This document shows, piece after piece, positions 51,990 to 61,938 of a stretch of DNA of 64,000 nucleotides (position 1 is the first letter of the stretch; each line of letters begins with the position of its first letter). Origin of the DNA: an uncultured Bacteroidales bacterium (GTDB taxonomy: Bacteria > Bacteroidota > Bacteroidia > Bacteroidales > Muribaculaceae); NCBI GenBank assembly GCA_947644715.1, contig CANSAP010000008.1, positions 1 through 64,000 of the forward strand, given 5' to 3'. Position numbers and translations under genes: made by a program. Below the pieces are notes generated by a model. That model did no database searches and had not been told where the DNA came from. It was given only the letters and a program-made list of their open reading frames with translations.

Positions 51990-54047
51990 ATGAGCGACAA
52001 CAAGACAAATCCTCCACAGGAGGAGAACCTGATGACCCCGACGGGTCTTCCGGAAAACGCGTTCCGCGAGCTGGGTGCCGACGAAGAGTACACTCCGGTC
52101 CTGCATCCCGTGCGTGAGCAGAAGGAGGTCACGGTCTATTCCGTTGGCATGGGTCTGCTTATGGCCATTGTATTCAGTGCCGCTGCCGCCTACCTTGGTC
52201 TGAAAGTAGGTCAGGTGTTTGAGGCCGCAATCCCGATTTCAATCATTGCCGTAGGTCTGTCGGGCGCCCTGAAAAAGCAGGGAGCTCTGGGGCAAAACGT
52301 TATCATCCAGAGCATCGGCGCATGTTCTGGTGTAATCGTGGCAGGTGCGATATTCACTCTGCCCGCCCTCTACATTCTCCAGGCAAAATACCCGGAAATC
52401 ACCGTAAACTTCTTCCAGATTTTCCTCAGCTCGCTCTTCGGCGGCATTTTGGGTATCCTCTTCTTCATCCCCTTCAGAAAATACTTCGTGAAGGACATGC
52501 ATGGCAAATACCCCTTCCCTGAAGCCACAGCAACCACTCAGGTGCTCGTCAGCAGCGAAAGCTCCAAAGGAGCCGGAGGTCAGGCCAAAACCCTTGTTAT
52601 CGCCTCTCTTATCGGTGGTCTCTATGACTACATCGTAGCCACATTCGGATGGTGGGCAGAGACTGTCACCACCACCGCCACCTCCTGGGGTGCGACGATT
52701 GCTGAAAAGAGCAAAATGGTGCTCTCCTGCAACACAGGCGCCGCACTCCTCGGTCTCGGCTACATCGTAGGTCTCAAATATGCTTTCGTTATCTTCGCTG
52801 GTTCAATCTTCGTATGGTGGATTGTTGTGCCCCTGCTTGGCGAATACTCCACAATGGGACTGCTCGACCTCAATTCGATGGACGCTCAGACCATTTTCGC
52901 ATCCAAAGCGCGCATGATGGGTATCGGCGGTATCGCCATGGCCGGCGTTATCGGCATCGTGAAATCATGGCCCATTATCCGTCAGGCCGTCGGTCTTGCC
53001 GGTCGTGAATTCAAAGGTGGAGCTGCCACTGAAAAGCCCCATCGCTGGCAGCTCGACATCTCAATGAAGCAGGTTGTGTTCTTTATTGCCCTCGCCTGCA
53101 TCGCAGTGCTGCTCTTCTTCTGGTTCGGCGTAATCAGCACCTTCTGGCAGGCACTCGTCGCTTGGATTGTAGTCATAATGATTGCATTCCTCTTCACCAC
53201 TGTTGCAGCCAACGCAATCGCCATTGTGGGCTCCAACCCGGTGAGCGGCATGACTCTGATGACCCTCATTATTGCCTCTGCAATATTTGTGGCTATCGGC
53301 CTGAGCGGCACCAGCGGCATCGTTGCCTCCATGGTAATCGGTGGTGTTGTCTGCACAGCTCTCTCCATGGCCGGCGGCTTCGTGACCGACCTGAAAATCG
53401 GCTACTGGCTTGGCTCCACGCCCCGCAAACAGGAGACTTGGAAATTCCTCGGCACCCTCGTGTCAGCAGCCACAGTTGGCGGCGTAATCATGGTGCTCAA
53501 CAAGGTGTATGGCTTCTCAGGCCCCGATGCACTCGTGGCTCCGCAGGCTAACGCTATGGCAGCCGTTATCGAGCCGCTCATGATGGGTGGCGACACTCCC
53601 TGGATTCTCTACATCTCCGGTGCAGTGCTGGCTCTGCTTCTTAACTGGCTCGGGGTGCCTGCCCTTGCATTCTGCCTTGGCATGTTCATTCCCCTCCCCC
53701 TCAACACTCCGATGCTCGTGGGTGGCGCTCTTGCATATTTCGTGCAGAAGTCAAGCAAGAACAAGGAGGTCAGCGCAGCCCGCTACGACCGAGGCACACT
53801 CATCTCCTCCGGCCTCATCGCCGGCGGCGCTCTATTCGGCGTCTTTGCTGCCCTGACTGCTTTCTTCAAAGGGTCTGACCCCAACGGAGCCATGTATCGC
53901 TTCATCACCTCAATCAGCCCCGAGGGTGTATTCTCCGGCTTTGGAGATGCCTTCATCGCTGACTTCACTCAGGTGGCCGGCTTGGTTATGTACGCCCTGC
54001 TGATTGCCTACGTCTACATCGACTCCAAACGTGCGAAAGCTCTTTAA
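51990..54047 (+). CDS. Oligopeptide transporter, OPT family
   Basis: 685 aa, multi-TM; FPEATATTQVLVSSE, GSNPVSGMTLMTLI. Confidence 0.88.
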   Translation: MSDNKTNPPQEENLMTPTGLPENAFRELGADEEYTPVLHPVREQKEVTVYSVGMGLLMAIVFSAAAAYLGLKVGQVFEAAIPISIIAVGLSGALKKQGALGQNVIIQSIGACSGVIVAGAIFTLPALYILQAKYPEITVNFFQIFLSSLFGGILGILFFIPFRKYFVKDMHGKYPFPEATATTQVLVSSESSKGAGGQAKTLVIASLIGGLYDYIVATFGWWAETVTTTATSWGATIAEKSKMVLSCNTGAALLGLGYIVGLKYAFVIFAGSIFVWWIVVPLLGEYSTMGLLDLNSMDAQTIFASKARMMGIGGIAMAGVIGIVKSWPIIRQAVGLAGREFKGGAATEKPHRWQLDISMKQVVFFIALACIAVLLFFWFGVISTFWQALVAWIVVIMIAFLFTTVAANAIAIVGSNPVSGMTLMTLIIASAIFVAIGLSGTSGIVASMVIGGVVCTALSMAGGFVTDLKIGYWLGSTPRKQETWKFLGTLVSAATVGGVIMVLNKVYGFSGPDALVAPQANAMAAVIEPLMMGGDTPWILYISGAVLALLLNWLGVPALAFCLGMFIPLPLNTPMLVGGALAYFVQKSSKNKEVSAARYDRGTLISSGLIAGGALFGVFAALTAFFKGSDPNGAMYRFITSISPEGVFSGFGDAFIADFTQVAGLVMYALLIAYVYIDSKRAKAL

Positions 54048-54048
54048 G

Positions 54049-54068
54049 AGAGTGTGTCTAAAAATATA
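54049..54068. repeat. Solo end of TIR type 2 element
   Basis: AGAGTGTGTCTAAAAATATA starting 2 nt after the OPT stop codon. Confidence 0.55.
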
Positions 54069-54073
54069 ACGCA

Positions 54074-54110
54074 GAAAAGGAGATAAGCCGGCATGGCTCG
54101 TCTCCTTTTC
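54074..54110 (+). terminator. Terminator-like hairpin after OPT gene
   Basis: GAAAAGGAGA...AGCC-GGCAT-GGCT...TCTCCTTTTC. Confidence 0.65.
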
Positions 54111-54151
54111 TACTTTATTCTATGTGATACAAATTGCCTGCCCTAAACCAA

Positions 54152-55474
54152 TCAGCAAGAGCAACACTTTTTGTTTCCGGCCACACAATGAAAGACCTCA
54201 TTCTCATGGTGCATCATTTCCTCCAGATGCTTGGCATAGGCGGCCATATCCTTAATCGGATTGCGGGCTACGCCACTTGCTTCAGCCGCTTTGGCTACGG
54301 CGGGAGCTACATATGTCAGAAGACGCGGGTCGAAAGGTGTCGGCAATATATAGAGCGGCCCGTAGCTCAAATCCTTGCGACCGTAAGCCTCTTTGACACG
54401 CTCCGGGACAGGCTGCTTGGCCAAATCCGCAATTGCTCTTACAGCGGCATGCTTCATGTCCTCATTAATGTCAGTGGCATGACAATCAAGCGCTCCACGG
54501 AAAATGTAAGGAAAACCGAGAAGGTTATTAAGCTGATTCGGCAGGTCGGAACGACCGGTAGCAAAAATCAGATCCGGACGGGAAGCGGTTGCCAGGTCAT
54601 AAGAAATCTCAGGGTCAGGATTAGCCAGTGCAAACACGATAGGATTCTCTGCCATTGACTTCAGCATCTCCGGAGTCAACACATCAGCCACAGAAAGGCC
54701 AAGGAACACATCGGCATCAACCATGGCCTCAGCCAGTTCCCGAATTTCTCGCTCCGTGGCAAACTCCAGCTTCTGCGGATTCAGACCTCCTCGGCTGCGC
54801 GTAATCACACCCTTGGAGTCGCACATGACAATATTCTCACGCTTCATGCCCAGGCTTATCAGCAGTCGGGTGCAGGCTACGGCAGCCGCCCCGGCACCAT
54901 TCACCACCATGCGGACATTCCCTATCTCCTTACCCTGCAATTCAAGCGCGTTCAGCATCCCGGCAGCCACGATAATGGCCGTGCCATGCTGGTCGTCATG
55001 CATCACAGGTATATCACACTCCTTCTTGAGGCGCTCCTCAATCTCAAAGCACTCCAGAGCCTTGATATCTTCAAGATTGATGCCACCAAAGGTGGGAGAC
55101 ATTGCCTTGACCGCCTTCACGAATTCATCGACATCAGTTGTGTCAAGCTCTATATCAAAAGCATTGATGCCGGCAAACACCTTGAAAAGGAATGCCTTGC
55201 CCTCCATAACGGGCTTAGAGGCAGAGGCCCCGATATTACCCAGGCCGAGCACAGCCGTACCATTACTGATTACAGCCACCAGATTACCTTTGCCTGTGTA
55301 TTTCCAGACATTCTCTTCTTTCTCGCGAATAGCCTCACAAGGGAATGCCACACCGGGTGAATATGCCAACGAAAGGTCATAAGAGGTTGCGTAAGCCTTC
55401 GACGGCAGCACATCTATCTTGCCCGGAGTCGGGTACTCATGATAATGTAATGCTTCTTCTTCAGTGATTTTCAT
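54152..55474 (-). CDS. Malic enzyme (oxaloacetate-decarboxylating), short form
   Basis: SLAYSPGVAFPC, MHDDQHGTAIIVAAG, GAGAAAVACTRLL; 440 aa with no phosphotransacetylase-like C-terminal domain. Confidence 0.9.
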   Translation of the reverse strand: MKITEEEALHYHEYPTPGKIDVLPSKAYATSYDLSLAYSPGVAFPCEAIREKEENVWKYTGKGNLVAVISNGTAVLGLGNIGASASKPVMEGKAFLFKVFAGINAFDIELDTTDVDEFVKAVKAMSPTFGGINLEDIKALECFEIEERLKKECDIPVMHDDQHGTAIIVAAGMLNALELQGKEIGNVRMVVNGAGAAAVACTRLLISLGMKRENIVMCDSKGVITRSRGGLNPQKLEFATEREIRELAEAMVDADVFLGLSVADVLTPEMLKSMAENPIVFALANPDPEISYDLATASRPDLIFATGRSDLPNQLNNLLGFPYIFRGALDCHATDINEDMKHAAVRAIADLAKQPVPERVKEAYGRKDLSYGPLYILPTPFDPRLLTYVAPAVAKAAEASGVARNPIKDMAAYAKHLEEMMHHENEVFHCVAGNKKCCSC

Positions 55475-55506
55475 AATTTATGTTGTGTGCTATAATTAAT
55501 GGGTTC

Positions 55507-55820
55507 TAAGAGTGTGTCTAAAAATATATGTTAAGACTGAGGCGGCTGATTTTTAGGAAAATAGCATCTAAGGTGAGGGAGCATAGCGGGCTATGTGACC
55601 GAGCCGCCGATGCTATTTTACAAAAAGCAGCCGGACAATGTTTCCGGAAGCCCTTTGTATTCCTCAAGTGTGCTAAAAATAAATGTTCCGTCCCGCATCT
55701 TTAAGCGTCTTCAGCCCTTTGGTTCGGTCACATAGCCCGCTATGCTCCCTCACCTGCATGGCTGAAGCCATCTTAAAGCTGCGGCCTCAGTCTTAACATA
55801 TATTTTTAGACACACTCTTA
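55507..55820. repeat. Intergenic inverted-repeat element, TIR type 2, long form
   Basis: Perfect 37-bp TIRs (55507-55543 / 55784-55820) and nested perfect 32-bp inverted repeat (55571-55602 / 55724-55755). Confidence 0.9.
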
Positions 55821-55870
55821 GAGTAAACTCTTTTATAGGGGGGAATGTTGCATATCAGGGCAAATTTTTG

Positions 55871-55878
55871 TAATTTTG
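55871..55878 (+). promoter_or_regulatory. Bacteroidetes -7 box TAATTTTG
   Basis: TAnnTTTG about 18 nt upstream of ATG 55897. Confidence 0.45.
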
Positions 55879-55896
55879 CACCCTAATTTTCCCGAC

Positions 55897-56511
55897 ATGA
55901 ACACTGCCTCCCCCGATACCCACTCAGAAAGCTCCGTGACCGGCGACGGCGGCCACGTTCATCCCTTTTGGCGTTTCCTCTATCTGCTCGTTGCACCCGT
56001 GCGCGGATGGAAACGCATCAAGAATGCACGATATTCCCCCGAATACTTTGCCCGCAGTCTCTTCTTCCCTCTCTTGGCTTTCATGTCAGCGGCAAGCTTT
56101 ATGGCTATGCTCTATTGCGACGAAGCAACCCTCGCCCACACCCTCCAGACAGCAATTTGCCTTTTCGTGGCAGGCTTCGCTGGCTACTATGCAGTCGTAG
56201 TGTTGGCTCGCACTTTCCTTCCCATAGCAGCACGAATAAAGATTGACTCCCGCTTCGGCAAAGTCTACGTAATGACCTGCATGAGTGTGCTGGCCTTGGC
56301 TATCAGCATCTATGAACTGGTGCCAGGCATAGGAATGCTGTTTCTTGTAGCGCCAATCTATGCCGCCTATCTCATGGTCAAGGGGGTGAGATACCTCAGA
56401 GTACCCGACCAGGAGGTTAACCCCACCGCCATCCTGATGACACTCCTGCAACTCGGCACCCCCATGGCAATCTATTTCATGCTCGAACTCCTCATGCCCT
56501 CTGCGGCTTAA
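55897..56511 (+). CDS. Integral membrane protein (Yip1-like)
   Basis: [38 protein letters not shown] plus about 5 TM segments; ATG 55897 preferred over the TTG at 55876. Confidence 0.65.
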   Translation: MNTASPDTHSESSVTGDGGHVHPFWRFLYLLVAPVRGWKRIKNARYSPEYFARSLFFPLLAFMSAASFMAMLYCDEATLAHTLQTAICLFVAGFAGYYAVVVLARTFLPIAARIKIDSRFGKVYVMTCMSVLALAISIYELVPGIGMLFLVAPIYAAYLMVKGVRYLRVPDQEVNPTAILMTLLQLGTPMAIYFMLELLMPSAA

Positions 56512-56525
56512 AAAACTCATTGGTT

Positions 56526-56981
56526 ATGGCTCAACAGCAAATCAACATAAAGAACCGTCGCGCTACTTTCGACTACGAAATTACCGACACATTCACCGCC
56601 GGCATTGTCCTGACAGGCACTGAGATCAAATCCATCCGTCAGGGTAAGGCCTCACTCGTCGACACCTATTGCGTCATCGACAACGGCGAGGTGTGGGCCA
56701 AGAATACATATATTGCAGAGTATTTCTATGGCTCCTACAACAACCACTCGGCACGCCGCGACCGCAAGCTGCTGCTTACACGCAAGGAAATATCAAAGCT
56801 GATTAAGGCCTCCTCCGACCCCGGCTACACGATTGTGCCTCTTCGCATATTCATCTCCGAACGTGGCCTCGCAAAAATGGTTATAGGCGTGGCTCGAGGC
56901 AAGAAGAGCTACGACAAGCGCCAGTCCCTGCGCGAAAAGGATGACCGTCGCGCAATGGAACGCGTAATCAAGAACAAATAA
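56526..56981 (+). CDS. smpB: SsrA-binding protein
   Basis: [35 protein letters not shown]...[17 protein letters not shown]. Confidence 0.95.
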   Translation: MAQQQINIKNRRATFDYEITDTFTAGIVLTGTEIKSIRQGKASLVDTYCVIDNGEVWAKNTYIAEYFYGSYNNHSARRDRKLLLTRKEISKLIKASSDPGYTIVPLRIFISERGLAKMVIGVARGKKSYDKRQSLREKDDRRAMERVIKNK

Positions 56982-57013
56982 TTCAGTCACTTCTCTCCCT
57001 TCAATCCCTCTAT

Positions 57014-58882
57014 ATGGAACTCATCAAGCATGAATGCGGCATCGCTATGGTGCGCCTGCTAAAACCGCTCAGCTATTACAAAGAGAAGTATGGCACAGAG
57101 CTGTATGGACTCAACAAGCTGTACCTGCTCATGGAAAAAGAGCACAACCGAGGTCAGGAAGGAGCCGGAATAGGCTGTGTCAAGATGGACACGCCTCCCG
57201 GCTCCGAATATATTTTCCGCGAACGTGCAGAGGGATCCGGTGCAATTCAGGAAATTTTCGGAAACGTACACCGGGCTATCGACAACGCCCGCAAGCTTGG
57301 TGAGGCGGAACCGTTTGTAGGTGAGGTCTATATGGGACACCTCCGTTACTCCACCACCGGACGCAGCGGCCTGAGCTATGTCCACCCCTTCATGCGGCGC
57401 AACAACTGGAGTGCACGCAACATGCTTCTGTGTGGCAACTTCAACATGACGAATGTCGACGAAATCTTCAATCAGATTACAGCCACCGGACAACACCCCC
57501 GCCTCTATGCCGACACCTTCCTGCTGCTTGAGCAACTCGGCCACGCGCTTGACCGTGAGAATGAACGCTTGTTTGCCATTCATCATGCAGCCGGTGAAAC
57601 CGGAATGACATTGGCCACATCCATTGCCCGCGAGCTGAACACGGCCAACATGCTTCGCCGATGCGCTCCGACATGGGATGGAGGCTACGTTATCTGCTCC
57701 ATCATCGGCAACGGTGACATGCTTGCAATGCGCGACCCGCGTGGAATTCGTCCGGCATTCTATTATGCCGACGACGAGGTGGTGGTCGTAGCCTCCGAAC
57801 GTCCGGTGATTCAGACGGCATTCGATCTTCCGGTAGCTGCAGTCAAGGAGCTTGCCCCCGGCTCTGCGATAATCGTAGACCGCGACAGCACCTGGCGCAT
57901 TGAGCAGATTCTGCCGCCTCTCGAGAATCAACGCTGCTCTTTTGAACGCATATACTTTTCTCGTGGCTCTGACGCCGACATCTATAAAGAAAGGAAAGAA
58001 CTGGGCAGACTGCTCGGTCCAAAAGTGCGCGAAGCCCTTGACGACGACCTCGACAACTCCGTATTCTCATTTATTCCCAACACGGCCGAGGTGGCGTTCT
58101 TTGGTCTCGTGGAAGGATTGGAAGACTATCTAATCAGCAAAAAGATTACTGACATACAAAGCCTTGAAGCCTCAGGCCGTTTGGACAGGGAACATCTCGA
58201 GGCTATCCTGAGCCGCCGCATCCGCCGCGAAAAAATTGCGATTAAAGACATCAAGCTGCGCACCTTTATAGCCGAAGGTGAGAGCCGAAATGACTTGGCC
58301 TCGCATGTATATGATGTAACCTACGGCTGTGTCCGCTCAGACGTCGACAATCTCGTGGCCATCGACGACTCCATCGTGCGTGGCACAACGCTACGCCAGA
58401 GCATCATCCGCATTCTCGACCGACTTCGCCCCCGCAAGATAGTAATCGTCAGCAGTGCTCCTCAGGTGCGCTATCCTGACTGCTACGGCATCGACATGAG
58501 TCGCATGGGAGAGTTCATAGCCTTCCGCGCCGCCATCGAACTGCTTAAGCAGCGAGGCATGTCAGAGCGTATAGACGAGGTTTACAAGCTGTGCAAAGCT
58601 CAGGAGAACCTTCCCAAAGAGGAGGTCGTGAATCATGTGAAAAAGATTTACGAACCCTTCACCGATGAGGAAATCTCCGATAAGATTGCTCAAATGCTCA
58701 CTCCGGAAGGAACCCGCGCACAAGTAAAAATTGTTTACCAGACCCTTGAGGGGCTGCACCGGGCCATCCCCAATCACCCCGGAGACTGGTATTTCTCAGG
58801 CAATTATCCCACTCCCGGCGGCAACCGCCTTGTGAACCATGCCTTTATTAACTACTACGAAGGACGCAGTGAAGCACGCTGA
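57014..58882 (+). CDS. purF: Amidophosphoribosyltransferase with intact glutaminase motifs (622 aa)
   Basis: MELIKHE-CGIA putative propeptide and Cys nucleophile, HNRGQEGAGIG, PRPP loop VAIDDSIVRGTTL. Confidence 0.85.
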   Translation: MELIKHECGIAMVRLLKPLSYYKEKYGTELYGLNKLYLLMEKEHNRGQEGAGIGCVKMDTPPGSEYIFRERAEGSGAIQEIFGNVHRAIDNARKLGEAEPFVGEVYMGHLRYSTTGRSGLSYVHPFMRRNNWSARNMLLCGNFNMTNVDEIFNQITATGQHPRLYADTFLLLEQLGHALDRENERLFAIHHAAGETGMTLATSIARELNTANMLRRCAPTWDGGYVICSIIGNGDMLAMRDPRGIRPAFYYADDEVVVVASERPVIQTAFDLPVAAVKELAPGSAIIVDRDSTWRIEQILPPLENQRCSFERIYFSRGSDADIYKERKELGRLLGPKVREALDDDLDNSVFSFIPNTAEVAFFGLVEGLEDYLISKKITDIQSLEASGRLDREHLEAILSRRIRREKIAIKDIKLRTFIAEGESRNDLASHVYDVTYGCVRSDVDNLVAIDDSIVRGTTLRQSIIRILDRLRPRKIVIVSSAPQVRYPDCYGIDMSRMGEFIAFRAAIELLKQRGMSERIDEVYKLCKAQENLPKEEVVNHVKKIYEPFTDEEISDKIAQMLTPEGTRAQVKIVYQTLEGLHRAIPNHPGDWYFSGNYPTPGGNRLVNHAFINYYEGRSEAR

Positions 58883-60683
58883 ACCCCGCCCTCTCGAACT
58901 TCTTGCTCCCGCCCGCGACCTGCAAGTGGGTCGAGCCGCAATTATGCATGGTGCCGATGCCGTCTATATCGGTGCCTCGGCCTTCGGCGCACGTGCCTCC
59001 GCAGGCAACTCGGTTGAAGACATCGCCGAGCTGTGCCGCTTTGCTCATCAATTCAGAGCGAAGGTCTACACTACGGTCAATACGATTGTCTACGAACGCG
59101 AACTGGAAGCAGTGCGCCGCCTGATTGACAAGCTATACCAAGCCGGCGTAGATGCAATCATAGTTCAGGACATGGCTCTGCTCCGGATGCAGCTCCCCCC
59201 TATTGAGCTGCACGCATCCACACAGTGCGACACCCGCACCCCCGAAAAGGCGGAGTTTCTGCAAGAGGCAGGATTCTCGCAGATTGTCCTTGCCCGCGAA
59301 TTGACTCTGCCGGAAATCAAAGCGATAACGGAAAGAGTTAAAGTTCCGGTGGAGGTCTTTATTCACGGAGCGCTCTGTGTCAGCTATTCAGGTCGATGCC
59401 ACGCTTCCCAAGCGCTGTGCGGCAGAAGCGCTAACAGAGGTGAATGTGCACAGATTTGCCGCCTCCCCTACACTCTGACCGACGCTAACGGAAAAGTCCT
59501 GGCGCGCGACAAGCATCTCCTCTCTCTGCATGACTTCAATACCACGGCCTCGCTGCAACAGCTTGTGGATGCCGGAGCATCCTCTTTCAAAATCGAAGGA
59601 CGCCTGAAGGATGAAGCCTACGTCAAGAATATTACGGCTCACTACCGCCGGAAGCTTGATGAAATCATTGCTGCGAACCCCGACCGCTACCGCCGCGCCT
59701 CATGCGGAACGGTGAATCTCAATTTTACCCCCTCACCACAGAAGAGTTTCAACCGAGGCTTCACTTCCTATTTCCTTAACGAACGCAGGCCGGCATCCAT
59801 CGCATCCATCTACACTCCCAAATCGCTGGGTGAGCCGATGCAAAACCTTGACGACCTGCACAACGGCGACGGACTATCATTCTTCACCTCTCGTGGAGAA
59901 TACACCGGGTTTCTCGTGAATGGTGTCAGAGGAGGCAGACCGGTGCCGAACAAACCGATTCAGATTCCCAAGAACGCATCTTTCTTCCGCACCACTGATG
60001 TCGCCTGGGACAAGACCATGTCTCGCACCGACACAGCCTCCCGACGCATCTCCTTGAAAATTAAACTGTTCAGCAACAGGATTGAAGGAGAAGATGAGCG
60101 CGGAGTGCGTGTAGTCCTTCCTCATTCTCTTCAGCCTGAAGCTGCCCGCAAGCCACAGAACATACGCGCTTACTTCGAGAAGTTAGGGGATACAATCTAT
60201 TCCCTGGCTGATTTTGAACTGCATCTGCCCGCCGACAGTTTCATCCCGGCATCAGCTCTGACGGCTCTGCGCCGCTCCCTCACAGAGGCTTTAGACTCTG
60301 CAGCCGTCGCCACTTACCGGCGCAATCTCAGAGCGAAGGAGAATCCTGAGGCGAAATATCCGGCAGAGAAGCTCGACTACCGCGACAACGTGGCCAACTC
60401 ATTGGCTGACAAATTCTACCGCGACCATGGTGTTAAGCAAATCGAACCTGCCATGGAAACAACCGCAGCTCCCGCCAAAGCGGGCACTGTGGTCATGACC
60501 ACCCGCCATTGCGTGCTGCGCGAGCTTGGGCTTTGCCTGCGCGAGCTGAAAGCCAATGGTCGGGAGCTGCCCAAACTGCCCTTAACCCTGCGTTCATCTG
60601 CTCGCAACGGCTCTTCGGGAAGCACTGCCACACTGCATGTCCGGCCCGACTGTGCCCGCTGCGAGATGCAGATTACGCTCTGA
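58839..60683 (+). CDS. Peptidase U32 family protein
   Basis: LELLAPARDLQVGRAAIMHGADAVYIG; EVFIHGALCVSYSGRCHASQALCGRSANRGECAQICR; true start may be a GTG near 58869. Confidence 0.9.
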   Translation: MPLLTTTKDAVKHAEPRPLELLAPARDLQVGRAAIMHGADAVYIGASAFGARASAGNSVEDIAELCRFAHQFRAKVYTTVNTIVYERELEAVRRLIDKLYQAGVDAIIVQDMALLRMQLPPIELHASTQCDTRTPEKAEFLQEAGFSQIVLARELTLPEIKAITERVKVPVEVFIHGALCVSYSGRCHASQALCGRSANRGECAQICRLPYTLTDANGKVLARDKHLLSLHDFNTTASLQQLVDAGASSFKIEGRLKDEAYVKNITAHYRRKLDEIIAANPDRYRRASCGTVNLNFTPSPQKSFNRGFTSYFLNERRPASIASIYTPKSLGEPMQNLDDLHNGDGLSFFTSRGEYTGFLVNGVRGGRPVPNKPIQIPKNASFFRTTDVAWDKTMSRTDTASRRISLKIKLFSNRIEGEDERGVRVVLPHSLQPEAARKPQNIRAYFEKLGDTIYSLADFELHLPADSFIPASALTALRRSLTEALDSAAVATYRRNLRAKENPEAKYPAEKLDYRDNVANSLADKFYRDHGVKQIEPAMETTAAPAKAGTVVMTTRHCVLRELGLCLRELKANGRELPKLPLTLRSSARNGSSGSTATLHVRPDCARCEMQITL

Positions 60684-60694
60684 GTTCAGCATTA

Positions 60695-61309
60695 TTAAGG
60701 TCTTATGCCGGTTATGCCCATAAAGGCTAACCCCATAAGAGCTGCTATGATAAGCGTTATGCCCGTGCCTCGCAAAGGCGCGGGTATCGCTTTATCTACC
60801 AGGCGCTCCCGAATGGCTGCAACGCAAATGATTGAAAGCAGCCAGCCTGTTCCGGCTCCCGCGCCATAAATTGTAGCAATCAGAGCATTTCCAAACTCCT
60901 TTTGCTGCATGAAAAGCGCTGCGCCAAGAACAGCACAGTTCACTCCTATAAACGGGAACTTCGCACCCGAAGAGTTTTTTTGCACACGGCCGCACTTGGT
61001 GCTTATCATCTTCATAAGCTGCACAAGGCAGGCTATAACTGCGATAAACGCGGGGAGGCTCAGATAGCTGAAATCCCGGGAGGCGAACCCTTCACTGAGC
61101 CACCGGAGCGCTCCGGGAGCAAGGATATACTGACTGATACACCAACTGACCGGCATTGCAACAACAAGCACCAGCCACACGGCCACCCCCATTCTGCGGG
61201 CTGACCTCACATTGCCGGATGCAACCAGGAAGGTGAGCAGACCCAGAAAATAGGCAAGCACCAAGTTGTCGATAAACACCGACCTTATGAACAGGTTCAA
61301 ACTCTCCAT
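60695..61309 (-). CDS. nqrE: Na+-NQR subunit E-like
   Basis: VFIDNLVLAYFLGLLTFLVAS, GVNCAVLGAALFMQQ, LRGTGITLIIAALMGLAFMG; co-oriented with nqrD/C/B. Confidence 0.87.
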   Translation of the reverse strand: MESLNLFIRSVFIDNLVLAYFLGLLTFLVASGNVRSARRMGVAVWLVLVVAMPVSWCISQYILAPGALRWLSEGFASRDFSYLSLPAFIAVIACLVQLMKMISTKCGRVQKNSSGAKFPFIGVNCAVLGAALFMQQKEFGNALIATIYGAGAGTGWLLSIICVAAIRERLVDKAIPAPLRGTGITLIIAALMGLAFMGITGIRP

Positions 61310-61313
61310 ACCA

Positions 61314-61934
61314 TCAATTCTTTAATTCCCCCTTTCTGCGCGCACGTCTGATCCAGATTACGCAAGCCACAATCAGCAACGCTGCCGGAGGCAGAAGCAT
61401 GACATTATTGTTCATATACCCCGCGTCATACCAGCACTGAGGCACTACCCGGCTACCCCAAAGTGTGCCGCTTCCGGTCAGTTCGCGAACGATGGCCACA
61501 ACAATCAGAACCACTCCATAGCCAATGCCACTCCACAGTCCTTTAACCAATGCGCGCAGCGGTCCGCAGTGCAGAGCAACCGAGGCTACCTGCCCCATGA
61601 GTACAGAGTTAGCCACAATCAATCCGACATACACTGAAACCAGCATACTGACCTCAAAGGCTACGACCGTCAGCACCTGCTCAACGAGCACCGACAGAAC
61701 AACCACTATCACAATCAGCACCGTCCTGCGCGCAGCGCCCGGAATAGTGCGACGTAACATTGATGCCACGCAGTTAGCCAACGCCAATACCGCAATAACC
61801 GACAGAGCCATGAAGACTGCCGCTTTAAGCTCGGTTGTGACAACCAGCGCCGGGAATATACCCAACAGCCATGCCGACTCGGAAGTCCTGCTATTCCGCG
61901 ACCCGGATGATGAATTGAATGATGCTTTACTCAT
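61314..61934 (-). CDS. nqrD: Na+-NQR subunit D-like
   Basis: LLGIFPALVVTTELKAA, LSVYVGLIVANSVLMGQ-type region, RELTGSGTLWG. Confidence 0.83.
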   Translation of the reverse strand: MSKASFNSSSGSRNSRTSESAWLLGIFPALVVTTELKAAVFMALSVIAVLALANCVASMLRRTIPGAARRTVLIVIVVVLSVLVEQVLTVVAFEVSMLVSVYVGLIVANSVLMGQVASVALHCGPLRALVKGLWSGIGYGVVLIVVAIVRELTGSGTLWGSRVVPQCWYDAGYMNNNVMLLPPAALLIVACVIWIRRARRKGELKN

Positions 61935-61938
61935 GCGC

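Noticed and set aside
55621-55723. Possible small coding region or known ncRNA inside the type-2 element
   Set aside because: No ORF of useful size and no recognised RNA family; kept only as part of the repeat.
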